NCBI GenBank assembly: GCA_029168955.1
Contig: JAPDOI010001814.1
Coordinates: 1-64,000 of the forward strand
Direction of reading: 5' to 3'
DNA length: 64,000 nucleotides
DNA from: Aplectana chamaeleonis
Lineage: Eukaryota > Nematoda > Chromadorea > Rhabditida > Cosmocercidae
In this document: piece after piece, positions 26,001 to 41,000 of the stretch
Layout of the letters: each line of letters starts with the position of its first letter
Position numbering within the stretch: position 1 is the stretch's first letter
Notes under the pieces: generated by a model
The model's input: only the letters and a program-made list of their open reading frames with translations
What the model was told of the DNA's origin: nothing
Databases searched by the model: none
Made by a program: the position numbers and the translations under genes

Positions 26001-29000
26001 AGCGATTCCAATAGAATAATACCTAGTCCTAAGGAAACCAGCGCTAGCGAAAAAAAGACAGGCTAAAGATGGAAGTGCGTCTATCGGTGGAGAAGGTCGG
26101 TTCCCTCTCACTCAAAACCAGTTGTAGTGAAAAAGCAACTATTCCAGTCTCAAAAGACCATTTTCAACCATTTCCGCAGTTCGGATAAACGAGTCGGCAT
26201 TGCATTATTGGGGTTGTTCTATCTTATTTTTGAAACTTCTAACAGTACTGGCGTTGTGGTAGAAAGCGTACACGTCTCAATTCACTGCTTTCCTAAACAC
26301 GGTTGCAAGTATGCATCTGCCTTAAAACATGATTTCCATCTGCAGCCGTGGCTTTTCCGTTCACAAGTGAACACTATTGCTCGTTGTTTCAGTTCCTTCT
26401 GAGTATGCCTCAATCAGGAGAAATTATGCTGGCACTAACGCAAAAAGAGCCGAATGAAGGAATGAAGAGGCGGGATCCCTACGTAACTATTGGAATTCAT
26501 GTTATGAAGGTTGAAAATAACCGCGTTCATAGGATACATCAAGTAAGTTATGCAATCGTTTTCGTCTCTCTTGTGAGTGTATTGCATTCGTTTTTTAAGG
26601 CGATGTCGCCGGTAGGCACATCAGATTATGCTAGTGCTCGTTCCGTATTTCTACATCTGAGGGACGTTTCATTTGGTAGATACATCGCTTTGCCCACAAC
26701 TTTCGCCCCACGTGAACAGTCTTCATTTATGTTGCGAATATACTCCGATCAGAAGCTCCACGCTCGAATTCTATTGAAAGTAAGTCCCCCTATTTTTGCT
26801 TCTCTTTCAATGACAAATACGCGCACTCGATGCTCTTTGGAGTGTTTTCGGGGCAAAATTTACTCTCTTCCTTCGTGCGCTTCCGCGGAGCGAAGGAAGA
26901 GACGGCGAGAAAGTGTGGCGGAGAGGGAGACACAGCATACGCGCCCAAGCGCACGCGACAAACGGAGGTAAATTTCACCCCGAAATAGAGGACACGTGTT
27001 ATTCTGTCATACGTTCCTAGCTTGCTCTGCGATGACGCTTCTTCTCGCGCACTTTTTGTTTACGTGATAGTCGGGTCTGCTTGTGCTAGTTCATCTTGCA
27101 GTGGCTAGGTCTTGTCGGGACGTTCTGTCATGTTCCGTCTGATATCGTAACAGGAGGCTGTTGGATCTGCGGAAAAAGGTTGAGCTTCCTCTACTCCAAT
27201 TGCCATCATTTGATACCGCGATTTGATACCTGACGACCGAGTTCTCCGATAGTTGGATTGCGCATCTTTAAAGGCAGCGTTCACGATGATCATCCTCGTT
27301 GACTTTTCACAGTGAAATGATAAGCGAGAAGGATCCTAGGCTTCCAGTGTCGAAAGAACGGTAGAAAACGAGCCAGTAGCGGCAAAATAACGGCTGCGAG
27401 GAAGCGTTTTGGTGTCTCAGACACGCCCCGTGCTCCAGATCCGCCTCCTCAAAATGAACAAATGAAGACTCAGATTACAGGAATGATCAAGTCAAGGAAG
27501 TGCTGATAAGTGAGCTGATCGCTTCATTGCACTGATATGTATTATCCTTCTAGCGGTCAATTCCTCCACGCTCAAAAATCAACGTAAACAAGGGAGGGCC
27601 TATTTTTGCCCAAAAACGCGTCTTTCGTGTCCTTTTTAAGCATGCCTTGCTGTATAGGGCACCAGACCTTTCGTAAGCCGTGGAGATATCGGAAGTGAAA
27701 TTTATCGTGAACACTGCCTTTAAGGGCAGCAGCGTACGCGCAAAAAATCGTGTTCGTATTTTTCACTATTTTGCACAGGTAGGCCCATCAGGTTGTGATA
27801 TATCGCAAAAAGGTCACCTAAAACACTTAAATTTCAGAGAAAAACTCGTTTAAAAATTTCGGAGCATTCAGCTATCTTTTTTCCACATCTGTCCGGTGTG
27901 TCTTGTGTAATACACAAATGTCGGAAATGCTGGACTTCTGAAAGGGTTTAGCCTCTGTAACTTCTTGGGTTGATTATTTCTTCTGACCTTTCCATTGTCA
28001 AGAATTCTCTAAAAATAAGAAGCTTACAATACAGATGTATGAACGCGAGGATCTCTTGAAATAGAGGATATGGAATTTTGGATTTCCCCCTGTCTATCGA
28101 AGCCTGTTGTGGGGCTCCTGCTCCTCGTGCTAGATGATCGACCGGGAAAACGCCTTTTCAGACCACCGAGCGGTCTTCAAAAGGCTATAGCATTACGAAT
28201 ACGCAGCGCTGAGGTCTCGAGCTTTGCCAACTATCTCCACTTGGTTCAAACATCGGATTTAGAAGAAAAAACCAAGTGCGAAGTGACGAACTGACGAAGA
28301 CGCCGCTACGAAAGGACATCGATAAGGTTTGGAGAAATTTCCAGAAGTGTCGCCAGAAGGCACCATAATTGTCGCTGATGAACTGAATGACCACAGAATG
28401 ACAGAGGATGGATAGAGTTGCCATGGAGGCTTTACATATGCATAACGAACCTATAATTCAAATGGAATCTGAGTTGAACATAGTTTTTGTCTTGAAACAG
28501 CGCGACGCTGCTAAAATTTGGCAATGTGTACAGTCTACGGCAACGGAAAAAGGCGGCTGTGCGGTTGCGTAGTTCCACTAAGCGTACTGTAGGGTGCGCC
28601 ATCATCGACGGCAAAGTTGTATTTCTTTCCTGAGTTATGAAGAAAAAACCGGACGGAACATGTTATGTACACCTGGAGGAAAGCTGGCATACGGTAGGTA
28701 CACGGTACCCTACCGTACCTCCTTATTGACAGTTCATGACCCGAGACGCGGTATTGACAGTTCATGACCCCTCGACATGACTCTCTGCAGGATTCTCGCT
28801 AGCCTGTACAGTGAGGACCGAATATTCGAGTTCGAATAAATATTCGAATTTTTCGAACGAATTTTTATTCGAACATTCGAAACGTGTGCATATTCGAACA
28901 TTATTCTAATTCGACTATTCGCAAAAGGTGAATATTGGAATATTATTCGAGTTCGACTATTCGCAAAAGGTGAACATTCGAACATAATTCAAATTCGATT

Positions 29001-32000
29001 ATTCGCAGAGGTTATTCGAATTCGAAATATTCGAACGTTATTCGAATTCGAATACCCGAGCTGATTTAACAAAAAATATGAAAATCAGCTCTAATGTATG
29101 AAGGAATCGACATACCTTTCAAGACTGAATTTTTTTTCTTCACTACTCCATTGTTCCATTTTTCCGAACGCAAGAGCTAAATTTTTTCCCCACACCGTCT
29201 GATGAGGCTACTAGGACGGTTCTAACAGGGGGAGCCACGTGGCAATCACACTTGGCCACGCCCATTTTTTTCATGCCGCCGCGCAATGATAACACCAACC
29301 ATAGCTTTGTTAGGTGGAGCCATGTACTCCACCATCCTTCACCTCTGGGCAGGTGAAGGGGGAACCTTCATAATTGGGAAAACCGGTGAAACGCCCTGAA
29401 AAAGAATGAAAGTGACCCAACACTCATGCAAGTCATTTTCAAGATTGGGTGGGTGTCACTGCCGGTTTTTCGTCCATAACTTTTTTGTGTTCGTAGATAG
29501 ACCTTTGGTGAAGGTTGTTTTCGGAATCTACATATAATTCTGCATCGAATAGTGTTTTCAATTTGGAAAGATACGTTCTCCTTCTTCCAGCCGAATTCAG
29601 TTTATGAAGTGCATTTTTTTCGCCTGAAATTATCTGTTTTTCGTCCATAACTTTTTTGTGCTTCGAGATAGACCTTTGGTGAAGCTTGTTCTCGAAATCT
29701 CGATGGAATTCTGCGTCAACTTGTCCTTCAAGTTTGGAAAAATATTTTTTCGATCCTTCAACCTAATTCATTTTACGTAACACCGGTTTTTCGCCTATAA
29801 ATCTTTAACCTGGTGAAGGTTGTTTTTGAAATCTACGCAAAATTCTGCGTCGAATGATATATCGGGTTCCTAACTTTGCTCGCTCCATAAGCCAGCCAGA
29901 TCGGTGGAGTCGAGCCCCGTTGTTGGCTCCAGCAGAACTCTGCGTCTCTCATTTATATCATAGAGGCGAGAGCACCCTATGGAGATAACTATGGAGCTCG
30001 GCTCCACCGACCTGGCTGGCTTATGGGGCAAGCGAAGTTAGGAACCCGATATATCATTCGACGCCGAATTTTACAGAGATTTCAGAAACAACCTTCACCA
30101 AAACACTATCTTCAACGGTTAAGGAGTTATAGGCGAAAAACCGGTGTTTTGTAAAATGAATCAGGCTGAAGGATCGAGACAATATTTTGCGAACCTGGAA
30201 ACGCTATTCGATGCAGAATTTTATGGGGATTCCGAAAACAACCTTTACAGAAGGGGTATCTCTTAGGGTAAAAAAGTTATGAACGAAAAACTGATTGCTT
30301 TTGTTGGAAGAAACGTTAATTCATAAATTGAGGTCGGCTGAGAGATTGGGAACGTATTTTCTCAAATTGAAAACATTATTCGACGCAAAATTTTGTGAGG
30401 ATTTCGGAAACAGCTTCGCTAAAAGATCCATCTCAAAGTGCAAAAATGTTATGCACGAAGAACAGGTACTTTTTCAAAAATCGCTTGCTCAAAGGAAATT
30501 TTTCATGACCTACGCAGATCATTTCATTAAGAATAGTGAATTTCTAAAGAAAGTCATCCAGCGGAAAAAAATTTTTCAAAATTAATGTTCAAAAATAAAA
30601 ATACATTGAATGCAAGAAGAAGAGGATTAAGAAAACGTCAAATTTTGAAGTTGCAAGTCTGTAGGGAACCTTCACCATTCCCCAATCAGGTATCCTAAGC
30701 AACCTTCACCTCTCGTACCGTTGTCTCCACCCCAACGAACCTATGACATCAACTCGGGGTTTTCCTGCTCTTCCAAAATCGTTGCGGCGCGGTGAAATAG
30801 GGGTGGCCAAGTGGCGACGATAACAAGGTACAGGTTTAGAGATGAGTCGTACCTCATTAATTTCATTTGTAGGTGGAAATAAAGCTTTGGAAGGAGAATT
30901 CAATTTGTTATTGCCGCTCACTTCGTAGTTGCGCGATATTGCTATGGATGCTTAAATTATTCGTCATTCGAATTTAGAATATTCGTTTGTTCGGAATGAA
31001 AAATGAACTAATTTATTCGAAATTCGTTCGTTCGAAATAAAAAATGAACGAATTTATTCGGAATTCTTTCGTCCGAAATAAGAAATGAACGAATTTATTC
31101 GAAATTCGTTCGTTCGAAATGAAAAATGAACGAATTTATTCAAAACTTATGGCTCTAAACTTCTTTTTTATGAGTCCGTCAAGGATGCATATGAGGTTCT
31201 CGTGTTTGATATCTTTGTGATGGAAGATTCTCTCCGCTTCATTTCGGTTTATCGCACTCCTCACTGCAATTCGGTTAACTCCTACATTCTCAACAAGGTC
31301 ATAAGCGATTTCTGCACTTCTCTAAAAGCTACTATTTTGCTTGGTGACTTTAATTACCCTGACGTCAAATGGTTCGCTGATAATACCGGAATATCTGCTG
31401 TTTCTGATGCCTTTCTTCAACATGTCGCGCCCATGAACTGGATCAGAAGATTAATTTTCCGACCAGAGGTGATTCATTCCTTGATTTAGTGTTTTGCAAT
31501 GACCAACAGCTTCTGCAGCAGGTCTCTGTTGTTTCACCTATAGGGTCTAGTGACCACGTCTCGGTAAGGTTCGAGCTTGGTATTCTGAGAACAAGAAATC
31601 CTCTAAAGTTTTTCAAAGACTTCAAAACTGCCAATTATGACAGAATTCGTGCATATCTGGGCTGTGTAGATTGGCTGGGAGGTTTTGTGTCTTTATCAAC
31701 GGTTGATGAAATGTATGAGTTATTTATAGCTGTTCTCCAACATTCCATTGATTTGTTTGTTCCGACCAAAGAACGACTCAGGCAAACCATCGCTCCGAGC
31801 GGTACCGGAGAGCTACTCGAGCGGCGCTGCCTCTCCGCTCCGAGCGAAAATTAGCCATCTACTCGGGCCACAGCAGCCGCTCTCCGGGCCACAGCAGTAT
31901 CGCTCGGAGCGATCTTCGGTCCCAACTGGCACTGCGGTCTCTGTTCGGGCGATTTTCAAAAATTTCCTAATTGCTAAATTTTCTTTATTTCCGCCTCTTC

Positions 32001-35000
32001 TGGAGAGGATTAAGCCTGTTAAGAGGATAAGGCACCTGTTACAGCCTGTGGGTCAGGAGGTTAATCCTGCCACAGGCCGCAACAAGGATACCATCCCAGC
32101 ATGATCCGCAGTGAGGAAGCATTTCCCACCGCGGGCCATGGAGGATCCCCTCGGCCGCCGAAAATTGTCATCCTGAGAGTGATCCGAGGTCACCTCTCAA
32201 GAGTGGCCTCGAAAGGCCAACTACCCGTCTACACGAGGCGAGCCGCCTTTTATACCCGCAGGATTGGTTGTTCTTTGAGTGATAACGTGGCTCGCACGTT
32301 ATCACTCAAAGAACAGCCAATCCCGCGTCTCTCTATCTCTGGCGATGGCACCGCTGTGGCCCCGAGAGCGACCGGAGAGCGACCGAGGGGCGAACTGGCA
32401 CCGGACAGGGACCGCGGTGCCAGTTGGCCCCTCGGCCGCTGTCCGGGCGATGACGTCATAATTGGGAGGAGCCGGTCCCGCTCGGAGCGATGGTTTGCCT
32501 GAGGAGTCCTGGTAGTCTTCATTTGCCGCCATATTTGATATCTATGATGCTCCAACGTGATTCGCTTTGGGATACAGCTGTTTCGGCAAATACCTCAGAG
32601 TCCTGGGAGAATTTCAGAGGGTTCAACCGCAAAACTGAAAAAGCCCTGTTCAAATATCATTCCTACGTTGAGCGTAAGCTGACCGAGTCAAGGAGCAAAG
32701 GTGGCTTATTCAAATATATTAGGGCTAGGCTTTCTGACAGGCCCACTTCAAGTTGTCTTGTAGATTCGGACGGGAAAGTTATCACATCGAATGAAGTTAA
32801 AGCCAATATTTTTGCAGCTGAATTTCTGAAAAGCTTCAGCTCTAGTGAGGTGACTCAGTCAGAATTTTCAGTTACATCGGTTTATCCTATAATGGACACA
32901 TCTTCGCTTTGGTTTCCGAGTTATAAAATAGCTGAATTGCTGAGCAAGTGGCCCTCCTCTTTTTCAATCACACCGGATTTCATTCCTTTGTTCTTCACCA
33001 AACAAGTTCTCTTTGAAATAGCCTATCCGCTAGAATATATTTTCAATCTGAGCTACATGAGGGGTGAAGTACCGCAACGTTAGAAGCATTCTCTGATTTT
33101 CCCTATACCCAAGAAGCCGCCATTTACTGATGCAGGAAACTATAGACCAATTAGTATTACTTCAGTGTTTGCTAGGGCCTACGAAAAGATTTTGAAGGAG
33201 CTTATTGTTAGTCATTTAACTAGGTACAAAATCATTCCTGATAGCCAGCATGGATTCTGTCGAGGTAGATCGGCAGAGACGGCCGTCTTGGTGTCCCTTA
33301 ATGACTGGACAAAATCTATTGACGAGAAAAATCAGGTAGACGCTATATATTTTGACTTTTCCAAGGCCTTCGATAAAGTACCCACCTTCAGGCTTCTCAG
33401 TAAGCTGCACATGGTAGGCATACATCCTAACGTTAGTAAATGGATTAAAAATTTCTTGACGAACCGTACTTTCCGGGTTCGGTTCGATGATAGTTATTCT
33501 TCGGTTTATCCGGTCCTTAGTGGTGTCCCCCAAGGTGGGGTGCTTTCACCGTTATTGTTCCTAATTTACACTTACGATCTTCCCTCTGCGGTTACTAGCC
33601 TCGATGTTTCCTGTGTTATGTATGCTGATGATATCAAAATCTATAAAAGTTTGCTCAGTTTGAACGACGTACACGCCCTCCAAACCGCAATACGTCGCGT
33701 TTGTGAGTGGTCTCGAACGTGGGAACTTCCTCTGGCACCTCATAAAACAAAGGTGATATCTTTTGGTCAAAAAAGGTATGACTCTGCATATCAGCTGGGA
33801 GGGGCAGAGCTGGCTAGGGTGAATGAAATACGCGATTTGGGTTTCCTGTTTTCGGACAAGCTGAATTTCTTACCTCATTACAAAGCGCTGGTCACTAGAG
33901 CCATGTTTTGCACTTACAGCCTGTTTAAGGCTCTCCGGACCAAAGACCCCAAAGTTCTTCTACAGGCATTCAAAACTTATGTACGCCCTATAGTTGAACA
34001 TGGGACCTCTGTTTTCTCGCCCTATAAAAAGAAAGATATCGATGCGTTAGAGAGTGTGCAGAATAATTTTACCCGCAAACTTGTACTAAGAACCACTGGA
34101 CTTGGTTACCTTGATGTTCCACGCGCGACCGATAGGAGGGTTCAATTACGACTTCCCACCCTACACTCCAGAAGAGTCAAGTTTGATCTAGTTATGGCAT
34201 TTAAAATTTTGACCGGCAAGACACCTGTCCAGTCCAACAAATTTTTCATGGTACATTCCTCAAGAACTAGAGGAGGTAGCGTGAAGCTCAGTACAATCAC
34301 AGCCAGATCCCAAATTAGAGCCAAGTTCTTCTCAAACAGAACTGTATCCGCTTTTAATACTATCATGAAAAGGAACAATATTCTTTCGCTCTCTTTAGCA
34401 CAATTTAGACGGCTGGCGAGCCGCGCTTCTCAATCGGTGACGAAATAATCTTTTTTTTAATTGTTATCGCAGTTACAGTATGTTTCTTCTCAGGTATTCC
34501 TTATTCTTGTTCAGAGTTCATTAACTGTTTGGTGTTTTACGTGTGCCTTTGGCCACGTCTCAATAAATAAATAAATAAATAAAATTCGTTTGTTCGAAAT
34601 AAAAAAATGAACGAATTTATTCGAAATTCGTTCGTTCGAAATGAAAAATGAACGAATTTATTCGAATTCGTTCGTTCGAAATGAAAAATGAACGAATTTA
34701 TTCGAAATTCGTTCGTTCGGAATAAACAATGAACGAATTTATTCGAATCCGTTCGTTCAGTCTCTTTTTAAAAAGTCCTCACTCTACTAGCCTGCCACTC
34801 GTTGCTGAATTACGCCGAATCGATTGGCTCAGATGGAAATAAAACGTCGAAATGGAGCCAGTTTCAAGGATATCGAAAATTCCTAGTTCAAAAACCAAAC
34901 ATAGGAAAATCAAAGGTGCTGAATCGGATTTTTGGCACACCAAAGCTTGTAAATGAGTACTTCATTCGCCTTTCCGCAAATGCCTGGAAATTAATGAACG

Positions 35001-38000
35001 AGTTGAAAAAAAAACCGGTTTTTGAATTTTCCAAAAGATACTTTACAAATAAATCAATGAATAATTGTTTGTAGATTACGAAGAGAGTTATTCCTCGAAA
35101 CACAAGTTCAACGAAGTGATGCCCATTCGAAAAAAAAACCTAAAAAGTAGGTCACCTGTTCAAATAATACATGAAATAGTGAAGAAAATTTTATGGAAAC
35201 TTAGGAAACATAGGCTCTTGATAGTAAAACACAGATATGCATTGAAGATGAGTGCAGACCTCATACTACGCTCAAGGCATTGATGGTGAGGACCGACAAA
35301 TCGAAATTTTTTGTCTTCATGGCATCGAGAACACGGGGTAGCTCGTAGAAAATCTCTTATGGTGTACCAAAAACTAGTATTAGGTTGAACAGCTTTACTT
35401 GTAGAGCTGGGTCCGCTTTTGCCTCTCTGAAACTTAATTTCCAAACTGTCCCCAATTCTCTCCTATCATTTAAACGCTAGGCTTCAATTATTCTACTGTC
35501 TTGGTGAATTGTCACTTTGTTTTTCAGTGTTACTCTTTGCTCTTCGCCCGTATATCATACCTACCTTATGTAGCATAAACAAATAAATAAATACCGTAGG
35601 AAGAAAAAACAGTATCTCTAGTTGCAGTATCTGTAGTTATGTATACTGTAACTACAGATACTGTTACGCGTTACGAATACGCGATTAATGTTTTCGACTC
35701 CATTCTCGAAGGCTAATACTTGGCTTCCCTGGAGGAACCAGGCATGCTAAGTACCATAAGTTTTCATTTTCTGTTCCTTCCTTCTTTAGGAGCAGAGATC
35801 TCTGTGTTCTTCTTAACTCTGGAATTCTCATTAATCGGTTTCCGGAGATTTCACTCAACATTTTGCAGTGTTCAGCAAAAATCTTTGTATAGCTGATACT
35901 TCTCAATTTCTACCCAATTTTCTCAGTGATCTGCTTATCTGATATTTCTGAAACACCGCAAATTTCTCATATTCTGGTCGAAAATTTTTGTGAGATCTCG
36001 AATTTCCGAGTTTTTAATTTCAATTTGTGAGTGATATCTTTATCGTCTTTTTTTGGAATTTTCGCGGTTTTTGAGCGAGAATCTTTGTGCAGCTGATCCT
36101 TTTTAATTTTCATCAGAATGACGTTACACTCTTCTTTTTCATTTGAGTACCATTTTTTCCCCTCTAGGCAGCAGAAAGTTATGCAGCTTCAAGTTCCAAC
36201 GCTCTACTAATGAAGTCTACGGTTCTGTTGGATGTGAAGTATCTGTATTTGGTTAACCTCATACAGAAAATATCTGTAATGATAGTATCTCCACATGGAG
36301 TGAGTATGAGGCTTCGTCATCCTCTCAAATCGAATCAGCGTCAAAAATAACCTTAAAAAAGCGTTTCACACGAAATCATGAAATATGTTGAGGAGCTTGG
36401 TAATTTGCCAAGTCCGAAGGAGTCACTTTTCAAATGTGGCCTACGTAGAGTCAATAGACAAAGGACAAATTGACCAAATTATTGGTTAGGTCACTTATTA
36501 ACCTTGACTCGAGAGAGTGGAGGGTGTTAGAGAAAAGTCTGTGCCCCCATGCCAGTTGCCTGCAATCACGGGTGTCAATGTGGCGCGCCGCGGCGAGCGC
36601 GCTTGGTGCGTGCTGCACGCCAAGTGTACATAACATATACCACCCGAAAAAGATCGGGAACGTTAAAACTGGGAGTTTCCTCCCCCACTCACACAAAAAC
36701 AATACACTCAAAGTCTTTACCATGGATTCACGCGGGAATAACAAGAAAAAATCAAACTGCTCATTTTTTCTTGTTATTCCCTCGTGTATCCATGGTAAAT
36801 ACTTTGAGTATTTTGTTTTTGTGTGAGTGGGGGAGGAAATTCCCAGTTTTAACGTACCCGATCTTTTTCTTCGAATTTCAGAAGAAATTTACAACTTTAC
36901 CGTCAATTATGACCCAACCTACAGTATATTAGTGAAAATGCGCAACCGCACACTCGCCTTTTTCCGTTGCCGTGGATTGTACAAGGTATAGAAAAAATGA
37001 GGGTCAACGTCCAAGAGGGAATATCCTGACGCTACAGTTTGCCCAACAAAGTGATGATGAATTATAAACAGAGCTGATTCGAGATGCCCTTCATTCATCG
37101 TCATCCTCGTCTGGCTAGCTTTTCGGATATAATTGTAGAGCACTCTTCATCCGAAGGCGAAATCCTTCTTTTCGAAAATAATCCGTATGGTCCTGTATGT
37201 TTTCTGGCCATTGTTGTAGCCTACTTATATTCTCGAACTGTTAAAGGCAGTGCCCACGATAAAAACCATGTCTGTTTTTTTGGTGGAGATCGGCAGCTGC
37301 GGGGGCTAGCGCAACCCTAACGTTGAAAAAAATTGAGAAAAATGAGCTCGGAACGGTCCCCCTACGGCCCCCAAGTTGGACACCCGTCAGCTCGTTACAC
37401 CCCAGATGCACTTTTCACGCCCACCGACGTGAACAAATGAATGCTCGAGATTGTGAGATGAGCGATGGTTTCCGATTAATAGCCCCATTCTTCCCTTCAT
37501 TCTCAACTTCTCTCTTTACTCAGGTCAGCTCGCATACATCGGCTGCAAAAGACGGAAGTTACAACCCTCGGACAACTCGTCCACCATGCTTACCTAGCTC
37601 AATTTTTGAGGGACCGTAACTCCGTGTCTGGAAGGTCTTGTACGATTCCAAAAACCTCATTGGAATCAGCATGAGACCGTCTTCAAAAAGGTGGGAAAGC
37701 AGAAAAACGATTCTTATCGTGAACACTGCTTTTAAAGACAGCGTGAGCACAACAGTATCCTTTTATTTCCAAAATTTTGCGCTGGTAGGCCTACGAGGTT
37801 ATATTGCCAATAGGTCATCCAAACAACCAAATTTTTGAGAAAAACTCGTTGGAAAATCCCGGAAGAATCAATTTCCTTTTCTTACGCCCATCTTGGTGTG
37901 CTAAGTGCCTCTGATTGAGGAATATCTCTGCTTGATATGCTTTATGTGAATCTCTCTGGGGACGTGATGTTTTTTCGGGTGTCTCTGACTTTCCCTGTGC

Positions 38001-41000
38001 TGAGCTGTTGTGTTTTCTTTGTTATAATCTGCTTTTCTCCATGTTGTCACATGCCGTTTTTTATTTTTTTCTCGAATTTTGACTTGTCAGCCGCCCTATG
38101 GGCGTATTAAATAAATAAATACACAAATGCCGGAAATTTGAACTTCTCAATTTTTTAGCACCTCAAATTTCCTTGTTTAGTTGATTCTTTTTTGCATTTG
38201 TTTTGTCGAAAACTCTCTGAAAAATAAGAAGTTTTAGATACACACGTTTGAATGCGAGGATTTTTCGGAGTAAAGTCATCATTTTTGAAATTCCTAAAAT
38301 TGTTGTGGCGCTTCTGTTCCTCGTGTTTGGTGATCGACCTGAAAACGCCCTTTCAGACCTCAGTCCGGTTTTCGCGCGGCTATTGTATCATGAATACGTA
38401 ACATTGAGAGCTCAAGCTTCGCCAACTATTTCTCTGGGTTCAGACATTGGATAGAGAAGAAAAGAAAACAAATGTGGTTCTCTACGCGGACGCTGCCTTT
38501 ACGTAGTTATTTGAGTCCGGGTCTGTAAGACTATCGATCAGAGACTGCCAGGCAGATGGTTTTTTTGTGGCTGTCTGTTGGAATTCCGGGCAGTTGAAAT
38601 TCCTAAATTATATGCTTACTTGTCTTACTTGGGCATTTTTTGTATAGGCCTTCAGTTTAGCATGCACCGTCAACTGGATTACTTGGATGCAGGCAAGCCA
38701 CCTCTGTATCTAGGATCACCGTCGTCGGAGCTGAGTTGGATTATGCTAAGGGTAAGCCGTGGAAAATATGTATTTGGGCGCGCCTATTACCGAATGCAAG
38801 GAGCTACACTGTTTTCTGGCTACCGGATTGGAAGTGTTGTGCTTTGTAGTTCACTTGCTCATTGATTAGCCACATTCAGAGCGAACAAAGTGCGCTGTCG
38901 TCATCACAATGCTCGCTTTTGTATTCGTTGTGAATTGAGATTTTTTAGAACTGAACGCATACTGTATCCTTGAAGGTGGAATGGAGAAAGTTCGCACGTC
39001 TACCGTTAAGGGATCAAATTCATTATCGTGGAATGAACAGTTCGTCTTTCACAGGTAAGATGCCCGTTAGAAGGAAAGCTGTTAGCTGCCGTCCCTACGA
39101 AACATCTGCCAGTATCCGTGTGTGGCCGAAGTGCACTACCCGGCCGGCAATCAGTCATGAACTCCCTCTAACTAGGGACTGCTTTAAACTCCCGTGGAGA
39201 TTTGGAAAACCATGTTGTCGTCGCTGTAGGTCTGTGACAGTACATAAATTATCCGTGCTTGAAATTCCTAAATGGCTGCGGGGATTCCAAAATGGCATTT
39301 TCTTGGTTTTAAAAAAGGTAAGGGGCGGCATCAGGGAATTTTTTGGGTGTTGAGAAATTTTTTTTGGACTCGGCTCAAAACTTGCATCTGGGAGTTATCT
39401 TAGGCGCTGAACCCGAATATGGGGTCTATTCCTCGCCTGACTTAGGGTTACGTTAGGTTACGGTAGGCAAAATGCCTTTTAATTGGGGTTACTTACTTGA
39501 AAATGTCGAAAATCGAAAAATGAACCTCAAATTCGTGTTCAGCGTTCCAAATAACACCCACAGTGAAATTTTGAGTCAAATATGAAACTTTGACCGAGCT
39601 ACCGTTTACCCACCGTAATCTATCAAAAATTGTTAAACGGGTTGCAAATTCGTGTTAGGCAGCCCGAATAACCCCTATGTACACGATTTGAGGCGATTTG
39701 ATCGTAGCATTCTTGAAATCGTCAAAAGTGGCGTTCTTCCAGCAAAATTTCCCCCATTTTGAAGCTTCGGACCAAATCAGATGGAATTCTTTCGAATATT
39801 GACAAATGGGCCTCAGATTCGTGATCAGCACCCAAAACAATCTCTAGGAACAAGTTTTCAGCTCAATCCGAGACAATTTTTTTGAACATCCTGAAAATTG
39901 CCATTCGTGTACCCCTTTTACATATCTACGCAAATCAATGAAAATGCCCACTTTTGGAAATCTCCTGTAAATCTCTGAGGCACAACTCTCAACACATGGT
40001 TTTAAAAAAGCCCACCGGAAATATAAGGGAAGCCCTAGTAAGTGGTCGTCTATACCCAAACTCAAAGGCGCACAGGGTGGCTGAAAAGTTTCCACACAAT
40101 TTTAGGTAGCGCGACATGTTGGAATAACCACTGTTACACCATCAAGTGAATTCATTTTAACGAAAGCTTCATTAGAAGAATGACACGAAATCGAGGCGGA
40201 AAACATTGCAATAAAAGTTCAGAATCACCCCGCAACGGTTGTAAAAATGTCGCCAAATGATCCATATTGTTGACGCTGATCGCTAGCGCCAACCTTGGGA
40301 ACTGCCTCTCACACATGAGAGAGTCCTATCTTCGAACTACAAAAAATGAACAATATCCTCCAAGAACTCTTTTCTTTTTCGAAACTTCCAAACAGCGGAA
40401 ACAAACCGTTGTGGTTCTCTATGAGGAAGCGCTTTTGGCTCCATAAAGGACTTTGATTATGTGAGTGCCGATAAAATATGTATATATGCATGTAAACCTA
40501 ATAGCTATCATTAAAAGGGGAGATGATGTTAAATTGTTTTAGGGAACCAGTCAATTCTTCCTCGTAAAATACCACAACGGTTTGTTTCCTCTGTTTGGAA
40601 GTTTCGAAAAAGAAAAGAGTTCTTGGAGGATATTGTTCATTTTTGTAGACTCTCCTCTTTCCGCTTTCCTATTGTTCCCTTTTGTTGAAGCATTTGTAAC
40701 GCTAACCAAACCACTTCTGCTTGGGAGACCCCTTTTTTACAGAATTGTTCACTTTTTCTTGATATTACGCTGTAATATCCCATGCAAGATTTTCGAACAA
40801 AGACCTCTTCATCTCCCCACTGGATCAGTCCTCTTTCTGTGGTCACAAGAATCAATGAACCAAACTGTTGTAAAACTATCTCAGAAAAATCACTCGATGT
40901 GAAAAGCGCGCCCATGCCGATCACTTTTTCCGCAGGGCTACCGTAACCATTCTTGAACAAAACATGATAACGAATGTAAACACACGCTCATAACATGCGG

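Noticed and set aside
38578..38865. 95-residue open frame over the C2 exon
   Set aside because: The conserved C2 sequence is in a different frame bounded by good splice sites at 38661 and 38751; this frame is a shadow.
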